This document shows, piece by piece, positions 57,139 through 64,000 of a stretch of DNA of 64,000 nucleotides; the stretch's first letter is position 1; each line of letters starts with the position of its first letter. The notes under the pieces were generated by a model. The model worked only from the letters and a program-made list of their open reading frames with translations, searched no databases and was not told the DNA's origin. This stretch comes from Bradyrhizobium iriomotense (lineage in GTDB: Bacteria; Pseudomonadota; Alphaproteobacteria; Rhizobiales; Xanthobacteraceae), in the NCBI RefSeq assembly GCF_030160715.1, contig NZ_BSOW01000009.1, forward strand, positions 186,001 to 250,000, in the 5' to 3' direction. A program made the translations under genes and the position numbers.

Positions 57139-57936
57139 TCAGCGCGTGCCGGGACGATCCCCACAGGCAACGATGTCCCAGGGGGATTTTCGATCCGCTA
57201 CCTCCGGCGGGGAGAACACCGCGAGGTATCCGCCGTCCCCTGCGAGCTTGTATGTGGCCACCGCGCGATAGCCGACGGCGGCCAGTTCGCAGCGCAAGAG
57301 CTCAATTGGCGTGCCGTGCTTCTGCGTCGGAAGCTCAAGGTCGACAATTCCGACCCGCGCACCCGGCTTCAATGCAGGCGTGAGGTTGTAGAGGAAGGCA
57401 TAGGGATCGGCTATCTCGTGATACATGTGCACAAGGATTGCGGCATCGAGCGACGAAGCGGGCAGGCGTGGGTCGTGCGGTTCACCAAGCGCAAATCTGA
57501 CGTTCGTCAATTTCAGAAGTTCCGTTCTCCTGGCGAGCTCGATGAGGTAATCCCGCCTGACGTCCTGGGCGACTACGGAGCCGGCGGGCCCGACGAGGTA
57601 CGAAAGCCTGACCGTGTGGTAGCCACTGCCCGCGCCAATGTCGCCGACCGTCATGCCCTGCTTCAATTCAAGGAGATGCGCGATTTGACCGGTCTCATCC
57701 AGGGCGTCGCGATGCTCTTCACCCGAGCGGCGTGGGCTGACAATCCGTGCAACGGGGCGCCGGGGTGAGGGAAACTCTTTTGCGGCGACTCCGGCAGCAG
57801 CCAGATAATCAATGTCGGCGGCGCATGCGCGAGTCGCGGCAAACGCCACAAGTAGCGTCGCTGCACGGGCGAGTGCGATCACGGGCCCTGATGCCAACCG
57901 CGATCGTAGACGCGTACGCTTCCGGCGCGCAGGCAT
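57139..57936 (-). CDS. Exported class I SAM-dependent methyltransferase
   Basis: This protein of about 265 residues starts with a basic/hydrophobic leader ending AATRACA (signal-peptide-like). Then comes a Rossmann methyltransferase with motif I VGDIGAGSGYHTVRLSYLVG and post-motif Asp in VAQDVRRDYL. ATG 57936 lies 22 bp after the C13-protease gene. Alternatives: GTG 57882 gives a tighter leader, and the frame is open to 57999. Being on the same strand and close to the protease, it likely forms an operon with it. It may methylate a periplasmic target; link to the RiPP locus is inferred. Confidence 0.72.
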   Translation of the reverse strand: MPARRKRTRLRSRLASGPVIALARAATLLVAFAATRACAADIDYLAAAGVAAKEFPSPRRPVARIVSPRRSGEEHRDALDETGQIAHLLELKQGMTVGDIGAGSGYHTVRLSYLVGPAGSVVAQDVRRDYLIELARRTELLKLTNVRFALGEPHDPRLPASSLDAAILVHMYHEIADPYAFLYNLTPALKPGARVGIVDLELPTQKHGTPIELLRCELAAVGYRAVATYKLAGDGGYLAVFSPPEVADRKSPWDIVACGDRPGTR

Positions 57937-57958
57937 TGGCCGCGAACATGAAGCTCGC

Positions 57959-58705
57959 TCAGGGACGCGCAATGAGCAGCGGCTCCACATTCGCGCCACC
58001 TGCGATGAGAGGATTGGACGGTTCGAAGCGCTCGCTCAACTCTCGCTTTCTGACGAGTGCGCGCGCAATGACAAAGGCGTCCTTGAGGCTTTTGGCTTGC
58101 CGGAGCGCGACATTGAAGAAGGCATCACCAAAATAGGTCCATTTGGCCTTGTCCTGGCAGCCGAACGACGAATGCTCGGCGTCTGCCGCGGTGATGACGA
58201 GTACATCGGGGCTCGCGAGGCGAGGGATGAAGACACCCGAATAGCAGGCCGAGATGACCACCACCTTGTGCCGCACGCCCGTCCGCGCCAGCATTTCGGC
58301 AAGAGTGGAGGGGGTGAGTGTTTGCATGAGCCGTCCCGCCTTGACGGCAAGCCCGTCAGGGGAGCCGTGGGAGGTGAGAATCAAGAACAGAACATCGTTC
58401 TCAGTGTCCAGGCCATTCGCGGCCGCCAGCAACGACTTGGCGAGCGCCTGGATCGTTGCACCTCCGCCAGTCCTGGAGTTGTACCGCACATCGATGGAGC
58501 CAGTTCCGAAACGGCCCGCTACGATCTCGGCTGCCCCGGTCGCCTCGCGTCTGAACACGCCTTGATCGCCGTAAAGTCCGAAGGACACCACGCTCACTTT
58601 GCGCCCATCCTCAGCGGCATGCACGGAGGAAACCGACGGCAAGCCGATCAAGACAAACGCGATCAGCAACACACCAAGCCACCTGCACCAAGCTTTTGAG
58701 GTCAT
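57959..58705 (-). CDS. Exported legumain-like (peptidase C13) cysteine protease
   Basis: This protein of 248 residues has a signal peptide (MTSKAWCRWLGVLLIAFVLIGLPSVSSVHA). The caspase-clan (CD) dyad is visible: His113 in LILTSHGSPDG and Cys154 in KVVVISACYSGVFIP, with hydrophobic strands before each. This is the bacterial C13 family type. It would act in the periplasm, cleaving after a specific residue (Asn/Asp in legumains). The gene is divergent from the RiPP precursor (191 bp apart) and upstream of the methyltransferase. Confidence 0.82.
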   Translation of the reverse strand: MTSKAWCRWLGVLLIAFVLIGLPSVSSVHAAEDGRKVSVVSFGLYGDQGVFRREATGAAEIVAGRFGTGSIDVRYNSRTGGGATIQALAKSLLAAANGLDTENDVLFLILTSHGSPDGLAVKAGRLMQTLTPSTLAEMLARTGVRHKVVVISACYSGVFIPRLASPDVLVITAADAEHSSFGCQDKAKWTYFGDAFFNVALRQAKSLKDAFVIARALVRKRELSERFEPSNPLIAGGANVEPLLIARP

Positions 58706-58896
58706 GAAGAATCTCGTTCTGTGATCGCAGCCACACTATAGCAGCGCGATGCGGTTATTGCGGAACCACTTGAGATCGGACCGCAGATACATTGCCGCGG
58801 CAGCCGAAAACATATATGGTTTGGGAACGCTCAGCCGGTTGTTCGCGCCGGTGTTTCGTTTGACCTTTGAGTTGCGTCGCGAAAAGGAGCACGACC
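58706..58896. promoter_or_regulatory. Divergent control region of the RiPP locus
   Basis: 191 bp between the leftward protease gene and the rightward precursor gene. It should carry two promoters. The precursor has AAGGAG 7 nt before ATG 58897. I see no clear operator. Confidence 0.4.
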
Positions 58897-59151
58897 ATGT
58901 CGATTGTGACGGTGAAGGTCCTGGCGAGCCTCTTGCAGCTGCACGGGCCGGGCGCGACGATCCAGAGCGATCATCAGGGCATCAACGCGCTGCTGGGCGA
59001 TCTGCGCGGGCAAGGTACCGGAGAAGTCACGGAAGTCGCTTTCAGACGAGGCGGTTTTGCCAAAGGGGCGAATGCTGGCGCCTTTCGCCGGGCCGGATAC
59101 GCTCCGGGAGTTGGCGCGTTCCGCAAAGGGGCGTTTGTCCGAGGGTACTAG
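58897..59151 (+). CDS. Candidate RiPP precursor with three F-R-R/K-G-G-F/Y repeats
   Basis: This small protein has 84 residues. Residues 1-46 look like a leader (MSIVTVKVLASLLQLHGPG, then a helical LL-rich stretch ending GEVTE). Residues 49-84 are a basic, Gly-rich core built on three 9-residue repeats F-R-[RK]-[GA]-[GA]-[FY]-[AV]-[KPR]-G at 49-57, 63-71 and 75-83, with a terminal Tyr. Six aromatic-x-x segments result (FRR, FAK, FRR, YAP, FRK, FVR), like three-residue cyclophane sites made by radical SAM enzymes. The strong AAGGAG supports the start. A radical SAM gene begins 39 bp later. No family name is certain to me. Confidence 0.78.
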   Translation: MSIVTVKVLASLLQLHGPGATIQSDHQGINALLGDLRGQGTGEVTEVAFRRGGFAKGANAGAFRRAGYAPGVGAFRKGAFVRGY

Positions 59152-59190
59152 GACCAGTCGCAGCTTCCTTTAGTCCATCTCGGTATAGGC

Positions 59191-60372
59191 ATGCCGGCTG
59201 ACGATCCAGATCCTGCCGCCTTCCAAAACCAGCCGATCTCGCAGCTGCTTGTCAAGGTTGCAACGAGATGCAACATCGATTGCTCCTATTGCTACTGGTT
59301 CCGCGACGCGGCCGTTTATGACAAGCCGAAGCTCATGGGCGCCGAGGTGCTGGATCGGCTGCTGCAGCGCATAGAGGAGCACGTCGCCAAACACTCCCTG
59401 GTCGATTTCCCGATCATTCTGCATGGCGGAGAGCCGTTGCTGTGGGGTGTCGAGAATTTCCACCGCATGGCCGAAGCTTGCGAAGGCATATCGTCACGGA
59501 CCGGCTGCGAACTACCCATCGCCGTGACCACCAACGGCGTGTTGATTGATGATGACTGGCTGAATTGCTTCGAGGCCCACGACATCTCGGTCGCAATCAG
59601 CCTGGATGGGCCGGCGCACATTCACGACGTTCATCGCCGAACGTTTCAGGGCACTGGCACGCACGCCGCGGTGGAGCGGGCCGCTCGCATGCTGGCATCA
59701 CGCGACATCGGAACAATCGCTCTCGCAGTTTGCAATCCCGGTTACCCGCCGACAGACTATGTCGAGTTTTTCGCCGCGTGCGGAATTGCAAATTACGACA
59801 TCATGATCCCGGATGCGACGGTGGATGAGCATCCGCCATCCATTGCCGCGTTCTACAACGGCCTGTTCAACCTCTGGCTCGAGGCCAACCGCGGCAAGCC
59901 AACGGTCAATATACGAATCATTTCTGACATGATCACCGCTCTGCTTGGCAGCAATTCGCCGACCGAGGGTGTGGGCTACAAACCGGTTGAACTTTGTACC
60001 ATCATGACCGACGGTTCCGTGGAGGCCCACGATGTCCTGCGGATTGCGGGCGACGGCTTCACGCGAACGACCTTCAACATTTTCGAGCATGCGATCGACG
60101 AGGTGAGGAACGAGCCGCGCTGGAAAGCCGCGCGTGATGCTTCAATCAAGCTCTGCGACAAGTGCCGGCAGTGCAAGTTCATGGGCGCTTGTGGCGGCGG
60201 CTATCTTCCGCACCGTTTTTCCAAGAAGAACGGTTACGACAATCCGTCAGTCTATTGCGACGATCTCTATTCGATGTTCGAGAACATGCAATCCGTCCTG
60301 GAGAGCCACCTTTACGTCGCCAAGCCGGGCGGGGAACGCCTCAACGTTCGGGACGCGTTGCAGCGGGCCTAG
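59191..60372 (+). CDS. Radical SAM enzyme with SPASM-like Cys-rich C-terminus (peptide-modifying)
   Basis: This 393-residue protein has the radical SAM motif CNIDCSYC (Cys27, 31, 34), HGGEPLLWG and VAISLDGPAHIHDVHR. Near the C-terminus a Cys cluster CDKCRQCKFMGACGGG (322-337) plus another Cys in NPSVYC resembles the SPASM/twitch auxiliary clusters of FxsB/GrrM/XyeB-type maturases. It likely crosslinks the adjacent precursor (58897-59151) at aromatic residues. The start ATG 59191 has only a weak ribosome site, so translation may depend on the precursor. No transporter gene follows; the next gene is convergent. Confidence 0.88.
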   Translation: MPADDPDPAAFQNQPISQLLVKVATRCNIDCSYCYWFRDAAVYDKPKLMGAEVLDRLLQRIEEHVAKHSLVDFPIILHGGEPLLWGVENFHRMAEACEGISSRTGCELPIAVTTNGVLIDDDWLNCFEAHDISVAISLDGPAHIHDVHRRTFQGTGTHAAVERAARMLASRDIGTIALAVCNPGYPPTDYVEFFAACGIANYDIMIPDATVDEHPPSIAAFYNGLFNLWLEANRGKPTVNIRIISDMITALLGSNSPTEGVGYKPVELCTIMTDGSVEAHDVLRIAGDGFTRTTFNIFEHAIDEVRNEPRWKAARDASIKLCDKCRQCKFMGACGGGYLPHRFSKKNGYDNPSVYCDDLYSMFENMQSVLESHLYVAKPGGERLNVRDALQRA

Positions 60373-60373
60373 A

Positions 60374-60446
60374 GCATGATCCGGAAAAGTGCGAAGCGGC
60401 TTTCCCTCGCGACAAACGCGGAAACGCGTTTGCGCGGAGATCATGC
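60374..60446. repeat. Palindromic element with GAAA tetraloop hairpin
   Basis: The ends are inverted (GCATGATC at 60374-60381, GATCATGC at 60439-60446). Inside, CAAACGCG-GAAA-CGCGTTTG (60413-60432) is a perfect 8-bp stem closed by a GNRA-type loop. It begins right after the radical SAM stop. The sequence AGAGCATGATCCGGAAAAGTG is one I recall as dispersed in bradyrhizobial genomes; untested here. Confidence 0.6.
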
Positions 60447-60458
60447 GCAAACAATAAC

Positions 60459-60501
60459 CTAAAGCGCGATGACGATTCATCCCAATCTCATCGCGCTTTA
60501 G
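60459..60501. terminator. Bidirectional hairpin between convergent radical SAM and caspase genes
   Basis: A perfect 14-bp stem CTAAAGCGCGATGA / TCATCGCGCTTTAG with a 15-nt loop. It overlaps the last codon of the leftward caspase-like gene by 4 nt and lies 87 bp past the radical SAM stop. Its position suits ending both transcripts. Confidence 0.6.
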
Positions 60502-62513
60502 CGGCGCTGGCGCGCAATCGCATCAGAGTCGACGACGATGCTATCGTTGATCGCGATGATACGGCATGTCGCCTGGACCAGGAATCCGCAACGTTCAAGT
60601 GCCAGGCGTGCGGACTCAGTCTCGGATTTCAGTTGCCCGCCATATGCATATCCATAGTAGCCGCCCTCTCCCACGGCTATGGCCTTTGGGCCGGAAGCCG
60701 GAGAATAGAACTTCTCGACATACGTCCGCGCCTTCTCGGAAAAGACGGGGTCGGTGACGACCAGCGGCTTCTCGCCTGCGTGGTTGAACCAGGGGGCCGG
60801 CGGAACGTCCAGGGGAGCCTCCTTCCAGACCACCTTGCCGTCGACGGCATAGACGAAACACATTGTCTGGCTTGCCCCCAGGCACGCGCCGAGGACGCGC
60901 GTCCGTGCCTCCTCTGCGCCGCCGCGCCCCCATGTCGTCCAGAAACCGCCTGATAAGGAAATGGCGAGCGCAGTATGACCGGGCCGGGCCTTCAGCTCCT
61001 GCTCGATCTGCTCGCGGCAATGATCGCAGACGAATGGAATTTCGCTTGACCGGAATTGTGGTCCCGTCAGCGCGTAGTCGGGCCCGGTCACGCTTTGCGA
61101 TAGTGGCCTTGCGGGGATCGAGCGAGGCACGGAATCCAGGAGGTTGCGGTTGACGACCAGGGAATCGGCAATTGCGACCACGCGGCACGGCGAATGGGTG
61201 ATGTAGCCGCATCTCTGCAATACGACGCGAGCGGCCTCGTTGTCGGAATCCGCCCGTCCGGTCAGGGTCCATTGCCAGTCCGGCCCGACGGCGAGAGCCT
61301 TGCCGTGAAACTCGCGATACAGCCGGGCGACCCTCTCCCGATCGGTCGCATGAATCGCGCCGACGTCCTGGACGTTGAAGGGGCGGGCTGCGCCGGAGCT
61401 CGATGAAAACCAGGGTTCGATCGGAAGGGGCGGCGGTGGTTCGTCCCAGGTGATCCGGCCATCGATGGCATAGACGAAGCAACCCTGCCGATTGGCGCTC
61501 AAACATTGAGCCAGCGCGCCGGCGCGAGCCTCAAGGGCGGCGCGTTGTGCCGTCGACCAGTAGGATCCCCCGTCAAGCGACAGCACCAGGGCGGAATGCA
61601 ATGGCTTGCCTGCGAACCCGGCCTTGATCCGCTCGCGGCATTGATCGCATAGAAAGGGGACCTCGTCGGCATTGAAGGGCGTGCCAAGCAACGTTCGCGA
61701 CAAGCCGGACTGCTGAGGAGCCGAGGAGATCTCCACCTTCCCACGCAGATAAAACTCTCCGATGATCGACAAGGAAAGCTCGGGCAATTGGCTGTGCTTG
61801 GTCGACTCGTAGACGTCGGAACTGATCCTGCGGAATATGATCCCGATCTCCTCCGGCGCCTTGATGTTCTCGAGAAACGCCGCGGTGTAGGGACTGTTGC
61901 GGCCATTGCCGTCCTCCGCGGTCTGTCCGGCCTGGGTGGCGTAGGCGACGATCATGCCTTGCGCGTTGTCCAGCTTCGCCAGTCCCCGCTGAAGGGGAAC
62001 GGCGCGGCTGGCGCCGAGCGAGCGCCTTAGTTCATTGGCGAACGGGTTGTCGCGGCAGGCGTCAAGCACCAGAATTCGCAGGTTCTTGGCTTGTTGCAGG
62101 TCGGCGACGATATCGTCGAGGCGCACCAGGCGTCGCAGGTCCGCTACGTCAGTCAGTTGCGCGTCGATCGGGGCCAGGTAGTTGACCCCGCCGAACTGAA
62201 GGGCATGGCCGCTGTAATATAACATCGCAATGTCGGCGTTTCGCGCCGCGCGCGCGAAGCGAATCGCAGCCTCGTCCATGGCGGCACGATCGAGGTCGAT
62301 CGCCACGATTGTCTCGAACCCGACGAGCTTGAGTGCGGCAGCAACATCAGCGGCGTCGTTTGCAGGGTTGGTCAACCGCGGGACATTGCGATAGGCGCCG
62401 TTTCCGATGACCAGGGCCACCCTCGTATCGGCAAGGCACCCGTCGGTGATCGTCATAAGCAAGAGCGGAAAAAGACTTAAAAGAAGCGCCGAAAGGGACG
62501 ACCGGATTTTCAC
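60498..62513 (-). CDS. Exported caspase-like (p20) protein with duplicated C-terminal module
   Basis: This protein of 671 residues has a signal segment (LSALLLSLFPLLLMTITDG) and then a caspase/metacaspase domain (about 30-260): VALVIGNGAYRNVPRLTNPANDA, catalytic His103 in YYSGHALQ, Cys153 in LDACRDNPF. The C-terminal half is a tandem duplication (about 277-455 and 484-662). Each copy has PFxCDxCRExI (Cys289/292, Cys496/499), a GxCFVYAxDG block and an RCGY/F...CRxxAIxDS block. GTG 62513 was chosen for AGGAGG 5 nt upstream; the open frame extends to 62645. Convergent with the radical SAM gene; possible protease or scaffold in the same system. Confidence 0.82.
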   Translation of the reverse strand: MKIRSSLSALLLSLFPLLLMTITDGCLADTRVALVIGNGAYRNVPRLTNPANDAADVAAALKLVGFETIVAIDLDRAAMDEAAIRFARAARNADIAMLYYSGHALQFGGVNYLAPIDAQLTDVADLRRLVRLDDIVADLQQAKNLRILVLDACRDNPFANELRRSLGASRAVPLQRGLAKLDNAQGMIVAYATQAGQTAEDGNGRNSPYTAAFLENIKAPEEIGIIFRRISSDVYESTKHSQLPELSLSIIGEFYLRGKVEISSAPQQSGLSRTLLGTPFNADEVPFLCDQCRERIKAGFAGKPLHSALVLSLDGGSYWSTAQRAALEARAGALAQCLSANRQGCFVYAIDGRITWDEPPPPLPIEPWFSSSSGAARPFNVQDVGAIHATDRERVARLYREFHGKALAVGPDWQWTLTGRADSDNEAARVVLQRCGYITHSPCRVVAIADSLVVNRNLLDSVPRSIPARPLSQSVTGPDYALTGPQFRSSEIPFVCDHCREQIEQELKARPGHTALAISLSGGFWTTWGRGGAEEARTRVLGACLGASQTMCFVYAVDGKVVWKEAPLDVPPAPWFNHAGEKPLVVTDPVFSEKARTYVEKFYSPASGPKAIAVGEGGYYGYAYGGQLKSETESARLALERCGFLVQATCRIIAINDSIVVDSDAIARQRR

Positions 62514-62645
62514 CCGTACCTCCTGCCGAAAGCAACGCTTCAATAAGAATGCGATATGGGTCGAAAGGCAAATTGATCTTTGGCGCGGTCCGTTGGCCAC
62601 TCTCGGTTCAGCGACCGAGCGACTTAACCCGTAGTCTGCGCCCAA

Positions 62646-63644
62646 TCATCGTGCTTCGCCAGAGAAAGTCTGTCGCAGGGCTGACAGCCGATCGTATGCA
62701 GCTTGCGGCAAGGGGCCTTTTTGGACCGCGGCGAGGGCGTCCTCGAACTGTTGCGGGCTCGCCATGCCGACCAGGATTGTGCCCATTGCCGGGTGTGACA
62801 GCGCAAACCGCGTGGCGGCTTCGGTGAGGGTGGTGGCGAATCCCTCACTCACGAGCGGGATGAGACGGCGCGCGCGATCGACGTCGGCTTGGTAGCTCAT
62901 CGCCGAACCAATCGGCTCGGGCGCCGCACCCGCAATCGGGTGACGCTCGGCCGAGCCCGACAGCGCACCGCCGGCGAGCACGCGGATACCCACGACGCCA
63001 ACGCCGGCTGACCTGGTATGATCGAATAATCGCCCATAGTCCTGCGCCGGATAGTTCGTCGGCAAATCCTCGGCGGCGGATGGATTGAGCATGTTGTACA
63101 CGATCTGCGCGCTGTCGAAGGCGTGTGCATCGATCACTCGTTGCAGCGCCGACGTGTCGCCGAGTGCCGTCATTCCAAGGAAACGAATCTTCCCCTGCTG
63201 GCGCAGGCGCTCGAACGTCGGGACCACTTCGCCGAGCACCTGTCCGACGCTCAGCGCCGATCCGCCTCCCGTCTCGGAAATCTGGTTGTGCAAATGAAAG
63301 ATATCGGCGTGGTCGACGCGTAGACGCGTCAGACTTCCTTCGAGCGACGTCGTCAGGGCATCGGCTATGCGGCCGAACTCGTCGGGCAGCACCCGGACCT
63401 TGGTGCCGATGATCACGCTGGCCGGCTTCAGCCTGTGCAATACGCGGCCAAGATTTTCTTCCGAGGCGCCATTGCCGTACTGCACCGCGGTGTCGAAATA
63501 GTTCACGCCGGCGGCGATTGCCCGCGCGATGGTTCGCTCCTGGTCGGCAGGTTCGCCGCGGACCATGAGTCCACCGACCGCGCCGCAGCCAAAGCCCAGC
63601 ACCGAGAGCTGTAGTCCAGTGCGCCCAAAGACCCGAGTCTGCAT
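62646..63644 (-). CDS. Aldo/keto reductase
   Basis: This enzyme of 332 residues has the AKR tetrad: Asp51 and Tyr56 (YFDTAVQYGNGASEENLGR), Lys82 (GTKVR) and His119 (DIFHLHN). The start RVFGRTGLQLSVLGFGCGAVGG is typical. It reduces carbonyls or oxidises alcohols with NADP(H); substrate unknown. ATG 63644 has GGAGAA 6 nt upstream; the frame is open to 63734. It lies 132 bp upstream of the caspase-like gene on the same strand but has no clear link to it. Confidence 0.83.
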   Translation of the reverse strand: MQTRVFGRTGLQLSVLGFGCGAVGGLMVRGEPADQERTIARAIAAGVNYFDTAVQYGNGASEENLGRVLHRLKPASVIIGTKVRVLPDEFGRIADALTTSLEGSLTRLRVDHADIFHLHNQISETGGGSALSVGQVLGEVVPTFERLRQQGKIRFLGMTALGDTSALQRVIDAHAFDSAQIVYNMLNPSAAEDLPTNYPAQDYGRLFDHTRSAGVGVVGIRVLAGGALSGSAERHPIAGAAPEPIGSAMSYQADVDRARRLIPLVSEGFATTLTEAATRFALSHPAMGTILVGMASPQQFEDALAAVQKGPLPQAAYDRLSALRQTFSGEAR

Positions 63645-63905
63645 CGCTGTTTCTCCGATGAGCCTGCACGATAGTCCAAGGACACGCCGGAATTGCGCCA
63701 AGCTGATGACGCGGCGGTAAGCGCCGGCGCGCATTGAATCGGTGTGCGCTTGAAATGCACAGCTCTCGCGATGAGCAGCTAGTTCTTTGGGACTAGTCGT
63801 TTATCTCTAGCTCTCATGTCCGGCTTGGCGTCGCCGACGCGCAATGGGACCGTTCAATCCTGGCGCGATCGTATTGGAAGCGCACCCAAGTAGGAGTCAA
63901 CGACA
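63645..63905. promoter_or_regulatory. Divergent gap at the right edge
   Basis: 261 bp between the aldo/keto reductase and the last gene, containing a ribosome site (AGGAG) 9 nt before ATG 63906. No other feature seen. Confidence 0.3.
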
Positions 63906-64000
63906 ATGACTTTCCGAGCGTTCTGTCTTTCATTCCTTGCCGTAAGTGCGTTGGTCGGCGTCGCGCATGCCGACAACGCCGCGAACACCTCTTCGCCGAT
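63906..64000 (+). CDS. Start of an exported protein (3' truncated by window)
   Basis: Only 31 complete codons are visible: MTFRAFCLSFLAVSALVGVA followed by HADNAANTSSP. The start is a signal peptide with cleavage after about AHA. AGGAG precedes ATG 63906. Function cannot be told from the leader. Confidence 0.6.
   Translation, partial: MTFRAFCLSFLAVSALVGVAHADNAANTSSP

Noticed and set aside
58867..58896. Earlier start codon for the RiPP precursor, 10 codons upstream
   Set aside because: The AAGGAG lies inside this stretch and is correctly spaced only for ATG 58897.
62514..62645. Upstream extension of the caspase-like protein
   Set aside because: It adds 44 residues before the signal segment and lacks a ribosome site; GTG 62513 has AGGAGG 5 nt upstream.

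Overview
The window looks like chromosome from a high-GC alphaproteobacterium, most likely Bradyrhizobium or a close relative (Nitrobacteraceae/Bradyrhizobiaceae). The reasons are the dense set of ABC importers with many periplasmic binding proteins, the twin-arginine-type leaders, and palindromic intergenic repeats of a style I associate with rhizobial genomes. The genus is inference from memory; no search was run. I saw no rRNA, tRNA, CRISPR array, transposase or phage gene.

Layout. 1-4.4 kb: the end of a winged-helix/AAA/TPR regulator, a catalase-like protein and a small secreted repeat protein. 4.7-12.3 kb: a divergent sulfonate-utilisation locus with three binding proteins, SsuC and SsuB, an acyl-CoA-dehydrogenase-like flavoprotein and an SsuD-like monooxygenase. 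12.6-15.7 kb: a short RlpA-like protein, a Gfo/Idh/MocA oxidoreductase and an orphan Liv-type binding protein. 16.2-21.9 kb: a ribose/galactofuranose-type sugar importer with two permeases, plus an SMP-30 lactonase. 22.1-28.0 kb: a Liv-type importer with two paralogous binding proteins and a fused LivG-LivF ATPase. 28.2-32.8 kb: an RNase Z-like hydrolase, an amino-acid-oxidase-like flavoprotein, a coiled-coil membrane protein and a second SMP-30 protein. 33.3-40.5 kb: two binding-protein/transducer pairs (with a class III cyclase and with a chemoreceptor) around an aldo/keto reductase. 40.5-51.4 kb: a second sugar region with MalF/MalG-type permeases and binding protein, FucU-like mutarotase, FGGY kinase, an Rbs-type importer and an SDR dehydrogenase. 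52.5-57.1 kb: a DUF485/ActP acetate-symporter module with a CBS/DUF294 protein and an exonuclease. 57.1-62.5 kb: a probable RiPP locus. 62.6-64 kb: an aldo/keto reductase and the start of an exported protein.

How the genes fit together: most of the window is scavenging. Eleven periplasmic binding proteins feed or sense sulfonates, amino acids or amides, sugars and organic acids, next to enzymes that process the imported compounds.

The most novel-looking part is 57.1-62.5 kb. A small ORF of 84 residues carries three copies of a 9-residue Phe/Tyr-Arg/Lys-Gly motif and sits directly before a radical SAM enzyme with an extra Cys-rich C-terminus. An exported legumain-like (C13) protease and a methyltransferase lie on one side. 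An exported caspase-like protein with a duplicated Cys-containing C-terminal module lies on the other. I read this as a candidate cyclophane (triceptide-type) RiPP system associated with caspase-clan proteases.
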